Assembly: GCF_003144395.1 (NCBI RefSeq)
Contig: NZ_PENZ01000034.1
Span: 558,001 to 622,000, forward strand
Reading direction: 5' to 3'
Source: Proteus faecis
GTDB lineage: Bacteria > Pseudomonadota > Gammaproteobacteria > Enterobacterales > Enterobacteriaceae
DNA length: 64,000 nucleotides
The notes under the pieces were generated by a model. That model was not told where the DNA came from. It ran no database searches and worked only from the letters and a program-made list of their open reading frames with translations. The position numbers and the translations under genes are program-made. Positions 1 to 8,633 of this stretch are shown one piece after another. Position 1 is the first letter of the stretch. Each line of letters starts with the position of its first letter.

Positions 1-46
1 TTATTGTCTGTTTATTATTGTAGCGTTAAACCCAAAGCTTGCTTAT

Positions 47-385
47 TTAATCTTCCTCAAGATGCCATTTATGCAATTGTCGATGAATAAAAGGTGTCAC
101 TACAAGCCCAATTGATAAAATAAAAACACACTGAAGAAATAAACCATAGATTGCAATAAAAAAGCGTCCTGTTGGGGTTGCAGGTGCTGGCTCTACAGGT
201 TGACCACTTAACATAGAGATTGCATTTAATGAAGATTCCATAAAGGTATGTCCTTCAATTAAATAAAATCCTAATACGCCTGGTAATAATCCTAAAAAAA
301 AGAAAATAGAGCCTATTACATAATAGCGTAAGATGCGTAGAATAAAATGATCGAGCCTTAAAAGTTCTTCGGTAAATTTTTCCAT
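47..385 (-). CDS. Small two-helix membrane protein, function unknown
   Basis: A 112-residue protein with two hydrophobic segments (about residues 20-45 and 74-98) joined by a short loop rich in Ser, Pro and Ala, and ending in a charged His-rich tail. The layout resembles the 2TM pore fold of ion-channel-like proteins, but there is no potassium selectivity filter (TVGYG), so channel activity is only a guess. The frame stays open to an ATG at 487, which would give 146 residues and an extra N-terminal helix. That ATG lies inside a 13-bp perfect hairpin that looks like the uspF terminator, and it has no ribosome binding site. The ATG at 385 has a GTGGAT-like site upstream and is preferred. It follows uspF in the same direction. 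I do not recognise a named family. Confidence 0.6.
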   Translation of the reverse strand: MEKFTEELLRLDHFILRILRYYVIGSIFFFLGLLPGVLGFYLIEGHTFMESSLNAISMLSGQPVEPAPATPTGRFFIAIYGLFLQCVFILSIGLVVTPFIHRQLHKWHLEED

Positions 386-454
386 TCTTATCCACTTTCT
401 AGACTGTTTATTCAATAAACTGCTGATTAAATAAATAAGATAAGCTACGCAGAA

Positions 455-495
455 AAAACTAAAAAATATGCTATGAGGGATGCTCATAGCATATT
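455..495 (-). terminator. Intrinsic terminator of uspF
   Basis: A 13-bp perfect stem (465-477 pairs with 483-495) with a 5-base loop, followed on the minus strand by a run of T at 461-466 and another at 452-457. It starts about 10 bases after the uspF stop codon. It overlaps the upstream start candidate of the next gene. Confidence 0.85.
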
Positions 496-504
496 AGTAA
501 TATA

Positions 505-933
505 TTAACGAACAACTAACACTGAAATTTCAGCATAGCGAACAACGCCCGCAGCTGTAGAGCCTAATAAATGAGTGCTAATATTAGGTCTACGTGAGCC
601 AATCACAATTAAGTCTGCTTGAATATCTTTTGCTGTGACTAGAATTTCATCTCGAGGTGAGCCAAAAGTAACCGTATAAGCGACCTTTTCAGCAGGCAAA
701 TCTACCGAATCTACCAACATTTGCATATCATTTTCTGCTTTTACTGTTGCTTTATCTTTAATTTCTGGATAACCCAATGAATAAGCATTAATGATTGCTG
801 AAGAGATAGGAAGAACATGAATTAAATGTAAATTAGCTCCTGTTTCTTTTGCTAAATACACAGCATGTCGTACCGCTTTACTGGTTAACTCTTCTTCCAC
901 AATATCAATAGGCACTAAAATCGTTTTATACAT
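505..933 (-). CDS. uspF: Universal stress protein, UspF type
   Basis: A 142-residue single-domain Usp protein, the usual length for this class. It starts MYKTILVPIDI, the typical first beta strand. The ATP-binding signature is near the end: G-S-R-R-P at about 112-116, then L-L-G-S-T-A-A-G-V-V-R and the closing SVLVVR. The C-terminal third is very close to E. coli UspF, a cytoplasmic nucleotide-binding protein induced under stress and linked to adhesion and motility. The frame is open to 984, but the ATG at 933 has a good GGAG ribosome binding site (AGAGGAGTTATT) and fits the family length. A strong terminator follows. Confidence 0.9.
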   Translation of the reverse strand: MYKTILVPIDIVEEELTSKAVRHAVYLAKETGANLHLIHVLPISSAIINAYSLGYPEIKDKATVKAENDMQMLVDSVDLPAEKVAYTVTFGSPRDEILVTAKDIQADLIVIGSRRPNISTHLLGSTAAGVVRYAEISVLVVR

Positions 934-1075
934 AATAACTCCTCTCAACTCTCCATTTGCCTTAATCCTATCGCAATAACCCAAAGATTACTGTGAGTGA
1001 ATTAACTAAAAACAACCTAATCTTAATATAAACCTACTTTAATTATTAATATGTTAAGCTAAAAAATAAAAGTGA

Positions 1076-1960
1076 TTATTCAAAATAGTTTGCATTATGT
1101 TGCTGTGTTAACGACCATATTTGATTGCGAATATTGCGGATCGTATCAATCAATTCTGATGCAGTTAACCCTATTGGACCAATACCTTTTTTAACTAAGA
1201 TATCCGCCGACATTCCATGTATCCAAACTGCACTTCTTACCGCATCAGACATTGTCATTCCTTGTGCTAAAAAACTGCCCATCACGCCTGTTAGCACATC
1301 ACCACTCCCTGCTGTTGATAATCCACTATTACCGGTTGTATTAATTGTGATTTCACCTTTCGGAGAAGTCACGACGGTATTTTGACCTTTAATAATTGCC
1401 CAACAATGATAAATCTTCGCAATTTCTTTTGCCGCTTCTTCTCTATTGTTTTGAATATCATTGGGGGTGCAATTAAGCAAAATAGAGGCTTCTTTAGGAT
1501 GTGGCGTTAATACACAGTGCTGATTAAGTGAGAGTTTTGATTTAAATTTAGCCATTAACACTAATGCATCTGCATCAAACACATAGGGTCTATTTTCATT
1601 ACGTTGTGCTAAAGCTATTGATAAGATCTTTTCAGAATTTGCAGATAATCCCAATCCACAACCAATCGCCCAAGCAGAAATGTCTTGCTGATTTATCAAT
1701 TCTTGTGCTGTTTTAAGCATAAGCTCTGGTGCACTATCAATAAAAGGGATAGGAAGTTGTGGCTGAGCAAAACCGAGAAATACTTTTCCACACCCTGCTT
1801 TTAATGCACTTTTACCTGCCAACACAATAGCACCACTCATTCCTTCTGCACTACCTACAATACCTAATGTGCCAAATGTCCCTTTATGTGTATCGCCTGA
1901 TTTGCGCTGATAAAGTGCGGGATAATGAGTGATTGCCTGTAATAATTGTTCTTCATTCAT
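1076..1960 (-). CDS. nnrD: ADP-dependent (S)-NAD(P)H-hydrate dehydratase
   Basis: A 294-residue ribokinase-like protein of the YjeF C-terminal (carb_kinase) family. It repairs hydrated, damaged NADH and NADPH in the cytoplasm, using ADP or ATP. Visible motifs are the glycine-rich start GTLGIVGSAEGMSGA (about 29-43), HPKEAS (about 153-158) and the nucleotide/catalytic motif N-x-G-L-S-T-A-G-S-G-D-V-L-T-G (about 211-225). In E. coli this domain is fused to an epimerase domain in Nnr (YjeF); here it stands alone, at the length expected for NnrD. The start has GGAGGGGAATAAT just upstream. It is divergent from yecF. Confidence 0.9.
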   Translation of the reverse strand: MNEEQLLQAITHYPALYQRKSGDTHKGTFGTLGIVGSAEGMSGAIVLAGKSALKAGCGKVFLGFAQPQLPIPFIDSAPELMLKTAQELINQQDISAWAIGCGLGLSANSEKILSIALAQRNENRPYVFDADALVLMAKFKSKLSLNQHCVLTPHPKEASILLNCTPNDIQNNREEAAKEIAKIYHCWAIIKGQNTVVTSPKGEITINTTGNSGLSTAGSGDVLTGVMGSFLAQGMTMSDAVRSAVWIHGMSADILVKKGIGPIGLTASELIDTIRNIRNQIWSLTQQHNANYFE

Positions 1961-2221
1961 ATTATTCCCCTCCTTTTTTCTGCATTTTTTCTTATTTCTT
2001 GCAATGATTGCTTTGCCACATTCTGTTTGTATTAACGTTCAAAGTATAGCGTGATTTCAACAAATAAATGGGTTCGCTGGCTATTTTGCCTCTTTATCAT
2101 GCTAACTATTTCAATATGATAAAATGCTTTCATTATCACTATTCATACCTTGCTGAGACTTTGCTATTCTAATGATCTCGCTTGATATGATTTATAAATT
2201 GAAGACAAAGGAACGTAAATA

Positions 2222-2443
2222 ATGAACGAGAAGTTTAAAACACAAGCAGATGTGGAAACATTAGCAGAAGAAGTGGCTTGCTTAAAAACACTAGTCACCT
2301 ATATGTTAAAAGCATTAGGTCAAGCAGATGCTGGACGTGTTATTTTAAATATTGAACGTGCAATTGCAGAAGTTGATGACGAAAAACAAGCAGAGACATT
2401 CCGTAATACGATTAGCCAAATTAAAACAGCCTATCGTCAATAA
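2222..2443 (+). CDS. yecF: YecF family protein (DUF2594)
   Basis: A 73-residue cytoplasmic protein that aligns along its full length with E. coli YecF. The shared core is EVACLKTLVTYMLKALGQADAGRV, followed by a C-terminal QIKTAYRQ. Function is unknown. In E. coli it sits near the uvrY/sdiA genes; those are not in this window. It is probably helical, with charged heptad-like spacing. The ATG is preceded by AAAGGAACGTAAATA, a good ribosome binding site. Confidence 0.88.
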   Translation: MNEKFKTQADVETLAEEVACLKTLVTYMLKALGQADAGRVILNIERAIAEVDDEKQAETFRNTISQIKTAYRQ

Positions 2444-3180
2444 TACGCTTATTTCCTAATTGAGTATTTGCACATATTTTTATTCTGTTTTCTAAACTTT
2501 TTGTGCTGCACAAATAAACAAAAATGGTTTTAAAATTTCCTATATACTCAATCTCGAAATAAACCATTCTTTATTCATTTAGCTACCCCTCTATCCCTAT
2601 AGAGGGGATTTTTTTCTCTTTTATCCCTTTCAATTTGTCTATTCAAATTATTTTCATACTATCAAAATGATAATGAATTTTTTCGTTTTTTTATCTAATC
2701 ACTTCTATCAAAATTTCTTTTGTTTAATATTCTTAATGTTATTTAGATTAAATAGTAGAATTAGAAGCTTTGTTATTATTACCTATTCAAACATAGATTA
2801 ATCTATTAAATACAATACATTAAAATTATGTTAATGCTCCGTGATGATCACTTACCTCTTGTTTGTTCTAATTTTTATATTTAAAACGTACATTTAGTTA
2901 CTCTTAATACAAATAAAAACTAGTCGTATAAAATGTAAATAAAGATAAATCCTAATATTATTATATTTTGTGTTATTTTATTTATTGTGAATTGTAAAAT
3001 TTTATTAAGTCAAAATTTGCTAGCTTATTGTCCCTAAACACAATTATAGTAAAAATAGCTAAAATCAATAGGATTAAAAATATTAACTATTTATATTTTT
3101 ACACTTATTCTGATTTATCGTCACTACTGTTTATATGTTACACTTAATGAGTACGTACTAAAAATAAACATGAGGCTAAA
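2444..3180. other. Intergenic region, AT-rich
   Basis: Very AT-rich, with no open frame of note. It holds one strong hairpin with a T run at 2586-2615, described separately. No repeats or tRNA are visible. The upstream control region of the secreted protein at 3181 must lie at its right end. Confidence 0.6.
2586..2615 (+). terminator. Intrinsic terminator, possibly of a short RNA
   Basis: A 9-bp perfect stem CCCCTCTAT/ATAGAGGGG (2586-2594 with 2599-2607), a 4-base loop, then A and seven T. It lies 140 bases after yecF. A TATACT box at about 2540-2545 is only about 50 bases upstream, so it may end a short separate transcript rather than, or as well as, the yecF message. Confidence 0.8.
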
Positions 3181-3543
3181 ATGAAACCACTTCTCTTATC
3201 TCTGCTATTATTACCTGCTGTTGCTTTTGCAAATCCAACAAAAATGGCTGATGATTACTGCGATACCTTTAAAGATATCTCAATTAAAGCTTATGATACA
3301 AAAGAACCAGCAGAGAAAATTGCTAAAGATGCAATGGCCTCTCTGAATGCAAAGAAATTTGATTTTGCAAAACTGGAAGCAACTGAAGCGCAATTCACAG
3401 AAGGTGCTATTGAGGTTGTTAATTCTTTACGTGAAGCTAAATCTGAAATTGGCTCTCGGGCAGAATTCCAAGACGGGTTAACTCAAATTGTTGCTGCTTG
3501 TAAAATTCAAATGGTCGCGGCATTAGAAGAGCCAAAAAAATAA
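3181..3543 (+). CDS. Small secreted (periplasmic) protein, function unknown
   Basis: A 120-residue protein with a clear Sec signal peptide, MKPLLLSLLLLPAVAFA, cleaved before NPTK. The mature part is mostly helical and charged, with two cysteines (about residues 27 and 107) that could form one disulfide bond. It has no recognisable catalytic motif and I do not know the family. The ATG follows AACATGAGGCTAAA, with GAGG as the ribosome binding site. It is a single-gene unit closed by a terminator at 3577-3606. Confidence 0.75.
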   Translation: MKPLLLSLLLLPAVAFANPTKMADDYCDTFKDISIKAYDTKEPAEKIAKDAMASLNAKKFDFAKLEATEAQFTEGAIEVVNSLREAKSEIGSRAEFQDGLTQIVAACKIQMVAALEEPKK

Positions 3544-3576
3544 TCTTCTCATTAAAAAATGAGTAGCAATCAATTT

Positions 3577-3606
3577 AAAGAGTAGAAATTATCCTGCTCT
3601 TTTTTA
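3577..3606 (+). terminator. Terminator of the secreted-protein gene
   Basis: AAAGAGTAG (3577-3585) pairs with CTGCTCTTT (3594-3602) with one G-U pair, followed by more T. Confidence 0.65.
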
Positions 3607-3684
3607 TTTCGCCTTCTTTATCACTTATTCGTTTTCCCTTTTCTTTTGCTTTTTTCTCTTTCTCTATAAATGACTTTCTATACC

Positions 3685-3731
3685 GTGACTGCTCCCCGCC
3701 CTGTCGGGCGAGGCTTCCCACTTCTTAGACC
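3685..3731 (-). mobile_element. IS200/IS605-like end hairpin (remnant or omega-RNA-like)
   Basis: On the minus strand this reads AAGTGGGAAGC, then an 8-bp GC-rich stem CCTCGCCC/GGGCGGGG with a GACA loop (plus-strand 3694-3701 with 3706-3713), then AGCAGTCAC. This arrangement, a GGGAAGCC lead, a short GC-rich hairpin and a GTCAC-like end, resembles the end of IS200/IS605 elements that carry tnpB and contribute the guide-RNA scaffold. It is far more GC-rich than its surroundings. No tnpA or tnpB frame is present nearby, so it would be a solo end or a decayed copy. The assignment is by resemblance only. Confidence 0.4.
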
Positions 3732-3743
3732 GCAACCGTCTGT

Positions 3744-3863
3744 CTAAATAATTCAAGATATAGCGAGTCAACAAATGAACGAATCGCTAGGGGCATACAT
3801 AATTATGTGACGAGTGTGAGTGAATACAATCAACAACGCTTCAGCTTGAAGTATAACGAGTAT
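3744..3863. repeat. ERIC (intergenic repeat unit) element
   Basis: About 120 bases of imperfect palindrome with the ERIC layout: an outer TTCAAGATATAGCGAG arm, the core GAATCGCTAGGGGCATACAT and ATGTGACGAGTGTGAGTG, and the closing CAGCTTGAAGTATAACGAG. The core matches the classic ERIC centre (GTGAATCCCCAGGAGCTTAC and AAGTAAGTGACTGGGGTGAG) with several changes. It lies between the IS605-like hairpin and the hemB promoter region. Confidence 0.8.
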
Positions 3864-3949
3864 CAATTATGCAGTATCTATCTATCGATATTAAGGTTTA
3901 TAATACCTCGGTAAATACTTGTTAGTACTGGCCATAAAAAGGAGATATT

Positions 3950-4927
3950 GTGAGCAACGAACAATCCATCCAGCGTTTAAGAAGACTACGCCAGTCCGAA
4001 AACCTGCGTGCGCTCTTTCAAGAAACAACACTAACTAAAAATGATCTCGCTCTCCCTATATTTGTAGAAGAAGGGCTTGATGATTACCAACCGATAAAAA
4101 GCATGCCAGGTGTCGTTCGTATTCCTGAAAAACGTCTTGCTTATGAAATTGAACGCATTGCAAAAGCAGGCATCAAAACTGTCATGACTTTTGGGGTATC
4201 GCATCATCTTGATGAAACCGGAAGTGATGCTTGGAAAAGTGATGGCTTAGTTTCTCGCATGTCTCGTATTTGCAAAGATGCAGTACCAGAAATGATTGTC
4301 ATGTCTGATACCTGTTTTTGTGAATACACATCACATGGTCACTGTGGTGTTTTACATGGTGAACATGTTGATAATGACGAAACCATCCATAATTTAGGTC
4401 TCCAAGCTGTTGCAGCTGCACAAGCTGGTGCTGATTTTATCGCGCCATCAGCTGCAATGGACGGTCAAGTCGCTGCTATTCGTGCCGCACTTGATAAAGC
4501 AGGGTTTAGCGATACAGGAATTGTTTCTTATTCGACTAAATTTGCCTCCGCCTTATATGGCCCTTTCCGTGATGCAGCAGGCTCTCGCTTAATTGGTGAT
4601 CGTAAAACTTATCAAATGAATCCAATGAACCGCCGTGAAGCGATCCGTGAATCATTAATTGATGAGCAAGAAGGCGCTGATATGCTGATGGTAAAACCAG
4701 CGGGCGCTTATTTAGATATTATTCGCGATGTGCGTGAACGTACTTTATTGCCTTTAGCCGCTTATCAAATCAGCGGTGAATATGCGCAAATTAAATTTGC
4801 AGCATTAGCGGGTGCAATTGATGAAGATCGTGTGGTAATGGAAACTTTAGGTTCAATTAAACGTGCTGGGGCAGATTTGATCCTGTCATATTTTGCGCTT
4901 GATTTAGCGGAAAGAAACCTACTGTAA
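3950..4927 (+). CDS. hemB: Delta-aminolevulinic acid dehydratase (porphobilinogen synthase)
   Basis: A 325-residue cytosolic enzyme that condenses two 5-aminolevulinate molecules to porphobilinogen, the second step after glutamate-derived ALA in haem and siroheme synthesis. The zinc site [11 protein letters not shown] is at about 120-130. The two Schiff-base lysines are in [14 protein letters not shown] (about 196) and [11 protein letters not shown] (about 248). Length matches the family. The start is GTG with AAAAAGGAGATATT upstream. It supplies tetrapyrrole to the cysG pathway found later in the window. A terminator follows at 4943-4984. Confidence 0.97.
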   Translation: MSNEQSIQRLRRLRQSENLRALFQETTLTKNDLALPIFVEEGLDDYQPIKSMPGVVRIPEKRLAYEIERIAKAGIKTVMTFGVSHHLDETGSDAWKSDGLVSRMSRICKDAVPEMIVMSDTCFCEYTSHGHCGVLHGEHVDNDETIHNLGLQAVAAAQAGADFIAPSAAMDGQVAAIRAALDKAGFSDTGIVSYSTKFASALYGPFRDAAGSRLIGDRKTYQMNPMNRREAIRESLIDEQEGADMLMVKPAGAYLDIIRDVRERTLLPLAAYQISGEYAQIKFAALAGAIDEDRVVMETLGSIKRAGADLILSYFALDLAERNLL

Positions 4928-4942
4928 TTCACCAACTATTAC

Positions 4943-4984
4943 AAACCCTTAGTAAGTTAAGTGACTCGCTAAGGGTTTTCTTTT
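4943..4984 (+). terminator. hemB terminator
   Basis: AAACCCTTAG (4943-4952) pairs with CTAAGGGTTT (4969-4978), followed by TTCTTTTG. Confidence 0.75.
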
Positions 4985-5132
4985 GTAATATTCTCTTTCT
5001 TCTGCCTTGATTCTTATCATTTTGATTCTCTTGTCATTATTTAGTTTAATTTTGAAATAAATTACACATAGGGCTATCTTTTCAACATTAATTTTGCTGA
5101 GATATCAGCTCATTTTTGGCTATGAGGTTACT

Positions 5133-5597
5133 ATGGATAATTGTATTTTCTGTCAAATCGTTGCTGGAAAGGCACCTTGCCATAAAATTTGGGAAGACGA
5201 ACACCACCTTGCATTTCTGTCTATATTTCCAAATACCAAAGGCTTTACTGTTGTTATTCCTAAAAAACACTATCCAAGTTACGCTTTTGATCTTAGTGAT
5301 GAAGCCTTAGCTTTATTAGTGATTGCCACAAAAAAAGTGGCGAAAATCTTAGATAAAACATTCCCTGATGTTTCCCGTTCAGGCATGTTTTTTGAAGGAT
5401 TTGGGGTTGATCATGTTCATAGTAAACTGAGTCCAATGCACGGCACTGGTGATATGACAAAATGGGCGCCCATTGAAAACAAACAGAAAATTTTCTTTGA
5501 TACATATCCGGGTTATCTTTCATCTCACGATTTTGAACGAGCCAGTGATGAAGAGCTTGCACAATTAGCGGCACTGATCAGAAAAAACAACCAATAG
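5133..5597 (+). CDS. HIT-family (histidine triad) nucleotide hydrolase-like protein
   Basis: A 154-residue protein of the histidine triad superfamily, which hydrolyses or transfers nucleotidyl groups. The N-terminal C-I-F-C-Q-I-V-A-G is typical. The triad motif at about 98-103 reads H-V-H-S-K-L, so the third histidine is lysine while the central nucleophilic histidine is kept. A lysine at this place occurs in a known subgroup of bacterial HIT proteins. The frame is open from 5094, but the ATG at 5133 has GAGGTTACT upstream and begins the conserved domain. The substrate is unknown. Confidence 0.85.
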   Translation: MDNCIFCQIVAGKAPCHKIWEDEHHLAFLSIFPNTKGFTVVIPKKHYPSYAFDLSDEALALLVIATKKVAKILDKTFPDVSRSGMFFEGFGVDHVHSKLSPMHGTGDMTKWAPIENKQKIFFDTYPGYLSSHDFERASDEELAQLAALIRKNNQ

Positions 5598-5637
5598 TAA
5601 AAATCTAATCGGCTCTTCTTATATCTCATTTTCAGAT

Positions 5638-5677
5638 ATAAAAAACACCCCAAAGTTGGTGTCCAACTTTTGGGGTG
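5638..5677 (-). terminator. codBA terminator
   Basis: A 14-bp stem (5646-5659 with 5663-5677, one bulged base) followed on the minus strand by TTTTTTATA. It lies about 65 bases past the codA stop. Confidence 0.85.
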
Positions 5678-5742
5678 CAGTTCAAAATAACGAATAAGCC
5701 ATTAGTAAACTTATTCGCTACGCCAAAATAAAACTTATCAGA

Positions 5743-7020
5743 TTATTTATAATTAACCAGTGTTGGTTTATCTAACATAATTTCTGTTTTTGCGGGTTCT
5801 GTTTGTGCAATGACTTTACCTTGACGAACGGAATAACGTACCGGTACTTGGCGACGTAAAGCATCAAAACCATTATCTGCGGGTAGAATAATAAAGTTTG
5901 CACTGTTTCCTACTTCAACACCATAATCCGTTAAAGCGAGTGTTTTAGCACTGTTGTGGCTAATTAACTGTAATCCGTTATCAATTTGGCCATACCCCAT
6001 TAATTGGCACACATGCAACCCCATATGTAAAACTTGGAGCATATTTGCTGTACCTAGTGGATACCAAGGATCAAAAACGTCATCATGACCAAAGCAGACA
6101 TTAATATTACTTTCTAGCATCTCTTTTACGCGAGTAATACCACGACGCTTTGGATAGGTATCAAAACGTCCCTGCAAGTGAATATTAACTAAAGGATTCG
6201 CCACGAAGTTAATACCAGACATTCTTAATAAGCGGAATAAACGTGAAGTATAAGCCCCATTATAAGAATGCATTGCGGTTGTATGACTTGCAGTTACCCT
6301 TGAGCCCATATTTTCTTTATGTGCTAAAGCAGCAACAGTTTCAACAAAACGAGATTGCTCATCATCAATTTCATCACAATGAACATCAATTAAACGATCA
6401 TATTTTTGTGCTAATGCAAAGGTTTTATGCAGTGATTCAACACCATATTCACGCGTAAATTCAAAGTGTGGAATAGCACCGACAACATCAGCACCTAATT
6501 TTAATGCTTCTTCTAATAAAGCTTCACCATTAGGGTATGACAAAATGCCTTCTTGTGGAAAAGCAACGATTTGTAAATCAACCCAAGGTTTAATTTCTTC
6601 TTTTACTTCCAGCATTGCTTTTAATGCTGTCAGCGATGCATCCGAAACATCAACATGTGTTCTAACATGTTGAATACCGTTAGCTATTTGCCATTGAAGT
6701 GTTTGCCATGCACGTTGTTTAACATCGTCATGCGTTAACAACGCTTTTCTTTCAGCCCAACGCTCAATACCTTCAAATAATGTTCCTGATTGATTCCAAT
6801 TCGGCTGTCCTGCTGTTTGTGTTGTATCTAAATGAATATGAGGTTCAACAAAAGGAGCGTGAACTAATCCACCTTGCGCATCTAATGCTTCTGGATGAAA
6901 ATTATTTTCAGGTTGTGGCTCTATCGTTTCAATTTTGTTGTTTTTAAGCGTAATGCGCCATAAACCTTCTTTACCAACGAGACGAGCATGATTAATTTGT
7001 TCGATATTCTTACCCAGCAT
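5743..7020 (-). CDS. codA: Cytosine deaminase
   Basis: A 425-residue amidohydrolase that converts cytosine to uracil and ammonia in pyrimidine salvage. It aligns almost without gaps to E. coli CodA (427 residues). Metal-binding and catalytic motifs are visible: PHIHLDTT (about 60-67), the HFEF and HCDEIDDEQ region (about 183 and 213-221), ASHTTAMHS (about 243-251) and [13 protein letters not shown] (about 309-321). Its start overlaps the end of codB by 11 bases, so the two are translationally coupled. The operon is expected to be repressed by PurR through the box at 8326-8341. Confidence 0.97.
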   Translation of the reverse strand: MLGKNIEQINHARLVGKEGLWRITLKNNKIETIEPQPENNFHPEALDAQGGLVHAPFVEPHIHLDTTQTAGQPNWNQSGTLFEGIERWAERKALLTHDDVKQRAWQTLQWQIANGIQHVRTHVDVSDASLTALKAMLEVKEEIKPWVDLQIVAFPQEGILSYPNGEALLEEALKLGADVVGAIPHFEFTREYGVESLHKTFALAQKYDRLIDVHCDEIDDEQSRFVETVAALAHKENMGSRVTASHTTAMHSYNGAYTSRLFRLLRMSGINFVANPLVNIHLQGRFDTYPKRRGITRVKEMLESNINVCFGHDDVFDPWYPLGTANMLQVLHMGLHVCQLMGYGQIDNGLQLISHNSAKTLALTDYGVEVGNSANFIILPADNGFDALRRQVPVRYSVRQGKVIAQTEPAKTEIMLDKPTLVNYK

Positions 7021-8260
7021 GACTTATCTCCGCTTGTCGAGCTGCACGACGATTTAATATTGGATTTAACACCGCGTAGCTAATTGCACCACCTAATACC
7101 GCATTAACAGGTACGATACCCGGTAACCAGTGCCCTGCCATAATACCAATTGCAACTGCCAGCAACGCAATCCAGTTAACTGATTGCATCTTATCAACAG
7201 TGAAAGAGTTATAACGCGCTTTATTCATCAGATAATCTGCAATAATAACCCCGCCGACAGGTGGAATTGCTGCAGATAAAAAGGTTAACCAACCTACAAA
7301 GTTATTATAGAGCCATAATGCACACAGTGTACCGACAATGCCATTTATCACGGAAAGTTTCTTACTTGATAAGCCCGTAATATTGGCAAAACCTAATCCA
7401 GAGGCGTATAACGCGTTATCATTGGTTGTCCAAATATTTAAGCCAAGTACAACAATCGCCGGAAGTAATAATCCTTGCGCAATCATCACATCTGAAATAT
7501 CTGCCATCCCCAGAGAAGCCGCACCTGCAGCACCAAAGACAAACATCAATGTATTACCTAAGAAGAAAGCAATAATTGCGACAATCACTGCAACTTTAGG
7601 GTTTCGTCCAAAGCGGACAAAGTCAGCCGTGAGCGTTCCCGCACTGATAAACGAACCAACAACCATCGCCAACGCTAAATTGAAATCTAATGGCTGAGCA
7701 GGTTTAACAGCCATTAATGTTGAAAGCCCACCCATATCATGTATGGCAAGATAAACAGAGTAACTTCCAAGGATAGCGATAGCAGGAACAGCTACGATAG
7801 AGAGAACGGTGAGAGCGGATATGCCGAAGAATACAGTGATGGTCATTAAAATGCCGGAAATGGCGATAAGGAGATTAATATCAATACCTGTGGCTTTTCC
7901 TACTGGAATAGCAAACATTGCCACACCCACACCAAACCAACCAACCTGAGTACCACCGAGTAAAAATGAGGGAAGCCAAGAACCTTTAATACCGAAAGAG
8001 TAACGCGCGAGGAGATGAGTAGTAAGACCTGTTTTTGAACCAATAAAACCAAGAAATGCGGTGTAGATACCAAGAAGAAGATTACCAATTAGAACTGCGA
8101 GGAAGAAATCATTAAAGGAAAGACCAGTACCAAGAGCGCCGCCAGTCCACATACTGGCTGAAAAAAACGTTAATCCCAACATCACAAAGGTTAACGCCAA
8201 TCCACCCTTTCTTGCGGATATGGGCACCGGGCCCTGACTATAATTGTTGTCCTGAGACAC
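7010..8260 (-). CDS. codB: Cytosine permease
   Basis: A 416-residue inner-membrane protein of the NCS1 nucleobase:cation symporter family, with about 12 hydrophobic segments and the family-typical Q-G-P-V-P near the N-terminus. It imports cytosine for the deaminase encoded next. Length is the same as E. coli CodB (419). First gene of the codBA operon; a 373-base leader with a PurR box lies upstream. Confidence 0.95.
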   Translation of the reverse strand: MSQDNNYSQGPVPISARKGGLALTFVMLGLTFFSASMWTGGALGTGLSFNDFFLAVLIGNLLLGIYTAFLGFIGSKTGLTTHLLARYSFGIKGSWLPSFLLGGTQVGWFGVGVAMFAIPVGKATGIDINLLIAISGILMTITVFFGISALTVLSIVAVPAIAILGSYSVYLAIHDMGGLSTLMAVKPAQPLDFNLALAMVVGSFISAGTLTADFVRFGRNPKVAVIVAIIAFFLGNTLMFVFGAAGAASLGMADISDVMIAQGLLLPAIVVLGLNIWTTNDNALYASGLGFANITGLSSKKLSVINGIVGTLCALWLYNNFVGWLTFLSAAIPPVGGVIIADYLMNKARYNSFTVDKMQSVNWIALLAVAIGIMAGHWLPGIVPVNAVLGGAISYAVLNPILNRRAARQAEISHAG

Positions 8261-8633
8261 TTTAACCCCCTATTAATTTCACCAGGCCAAAAAAATCTGA
8301 CGAATTCTATCTGTATAAAAATATTATGCAAACGTTTTCGTTGTCTGTTTATTATAATTAATGGAATGCTTCAATTATGGAGAGTTGATATTCGTCACAA
8401 AAATGGCAGAACAATCGTTGTTTTACTTGAAGTTATCTCGTTATTTCGGATACGACTTATAAAGTAATTTTATTTAGAAATATTTATGATAGAAATTAAT
8501 CATGTTTCCTCTCTCGCAAACCTCAATTTACATAAATATTTCTTATTTAAATTGAAAGCGATAAAAAGGAATTATTGATAAAAGTACAAAAGAGGAACTT
8601 TCATCCCTCTTTTGCATATTGTAAATAATTCGC
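8261..8633. other. Intergenic region between codB and betA
   Basis: Holds the codBA promoter region, with the PurR box at 8326-8341 on the codB side. The half next to betA shows no gene and no clear terminator. Confidence 0.6.
8326..8341 (-). promoter_or_regulatory. PurR box upstream of codBA
   Basis: ATGCAAACGTTTTCGT matches the PurR operator consensus (ACGCAAACGTTTTCNT) at all but one position. It lies 66-81 bases upstream of codB. E. coli codBA is PurR-repressed, so the same control is expected. Confidence 0.8.
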
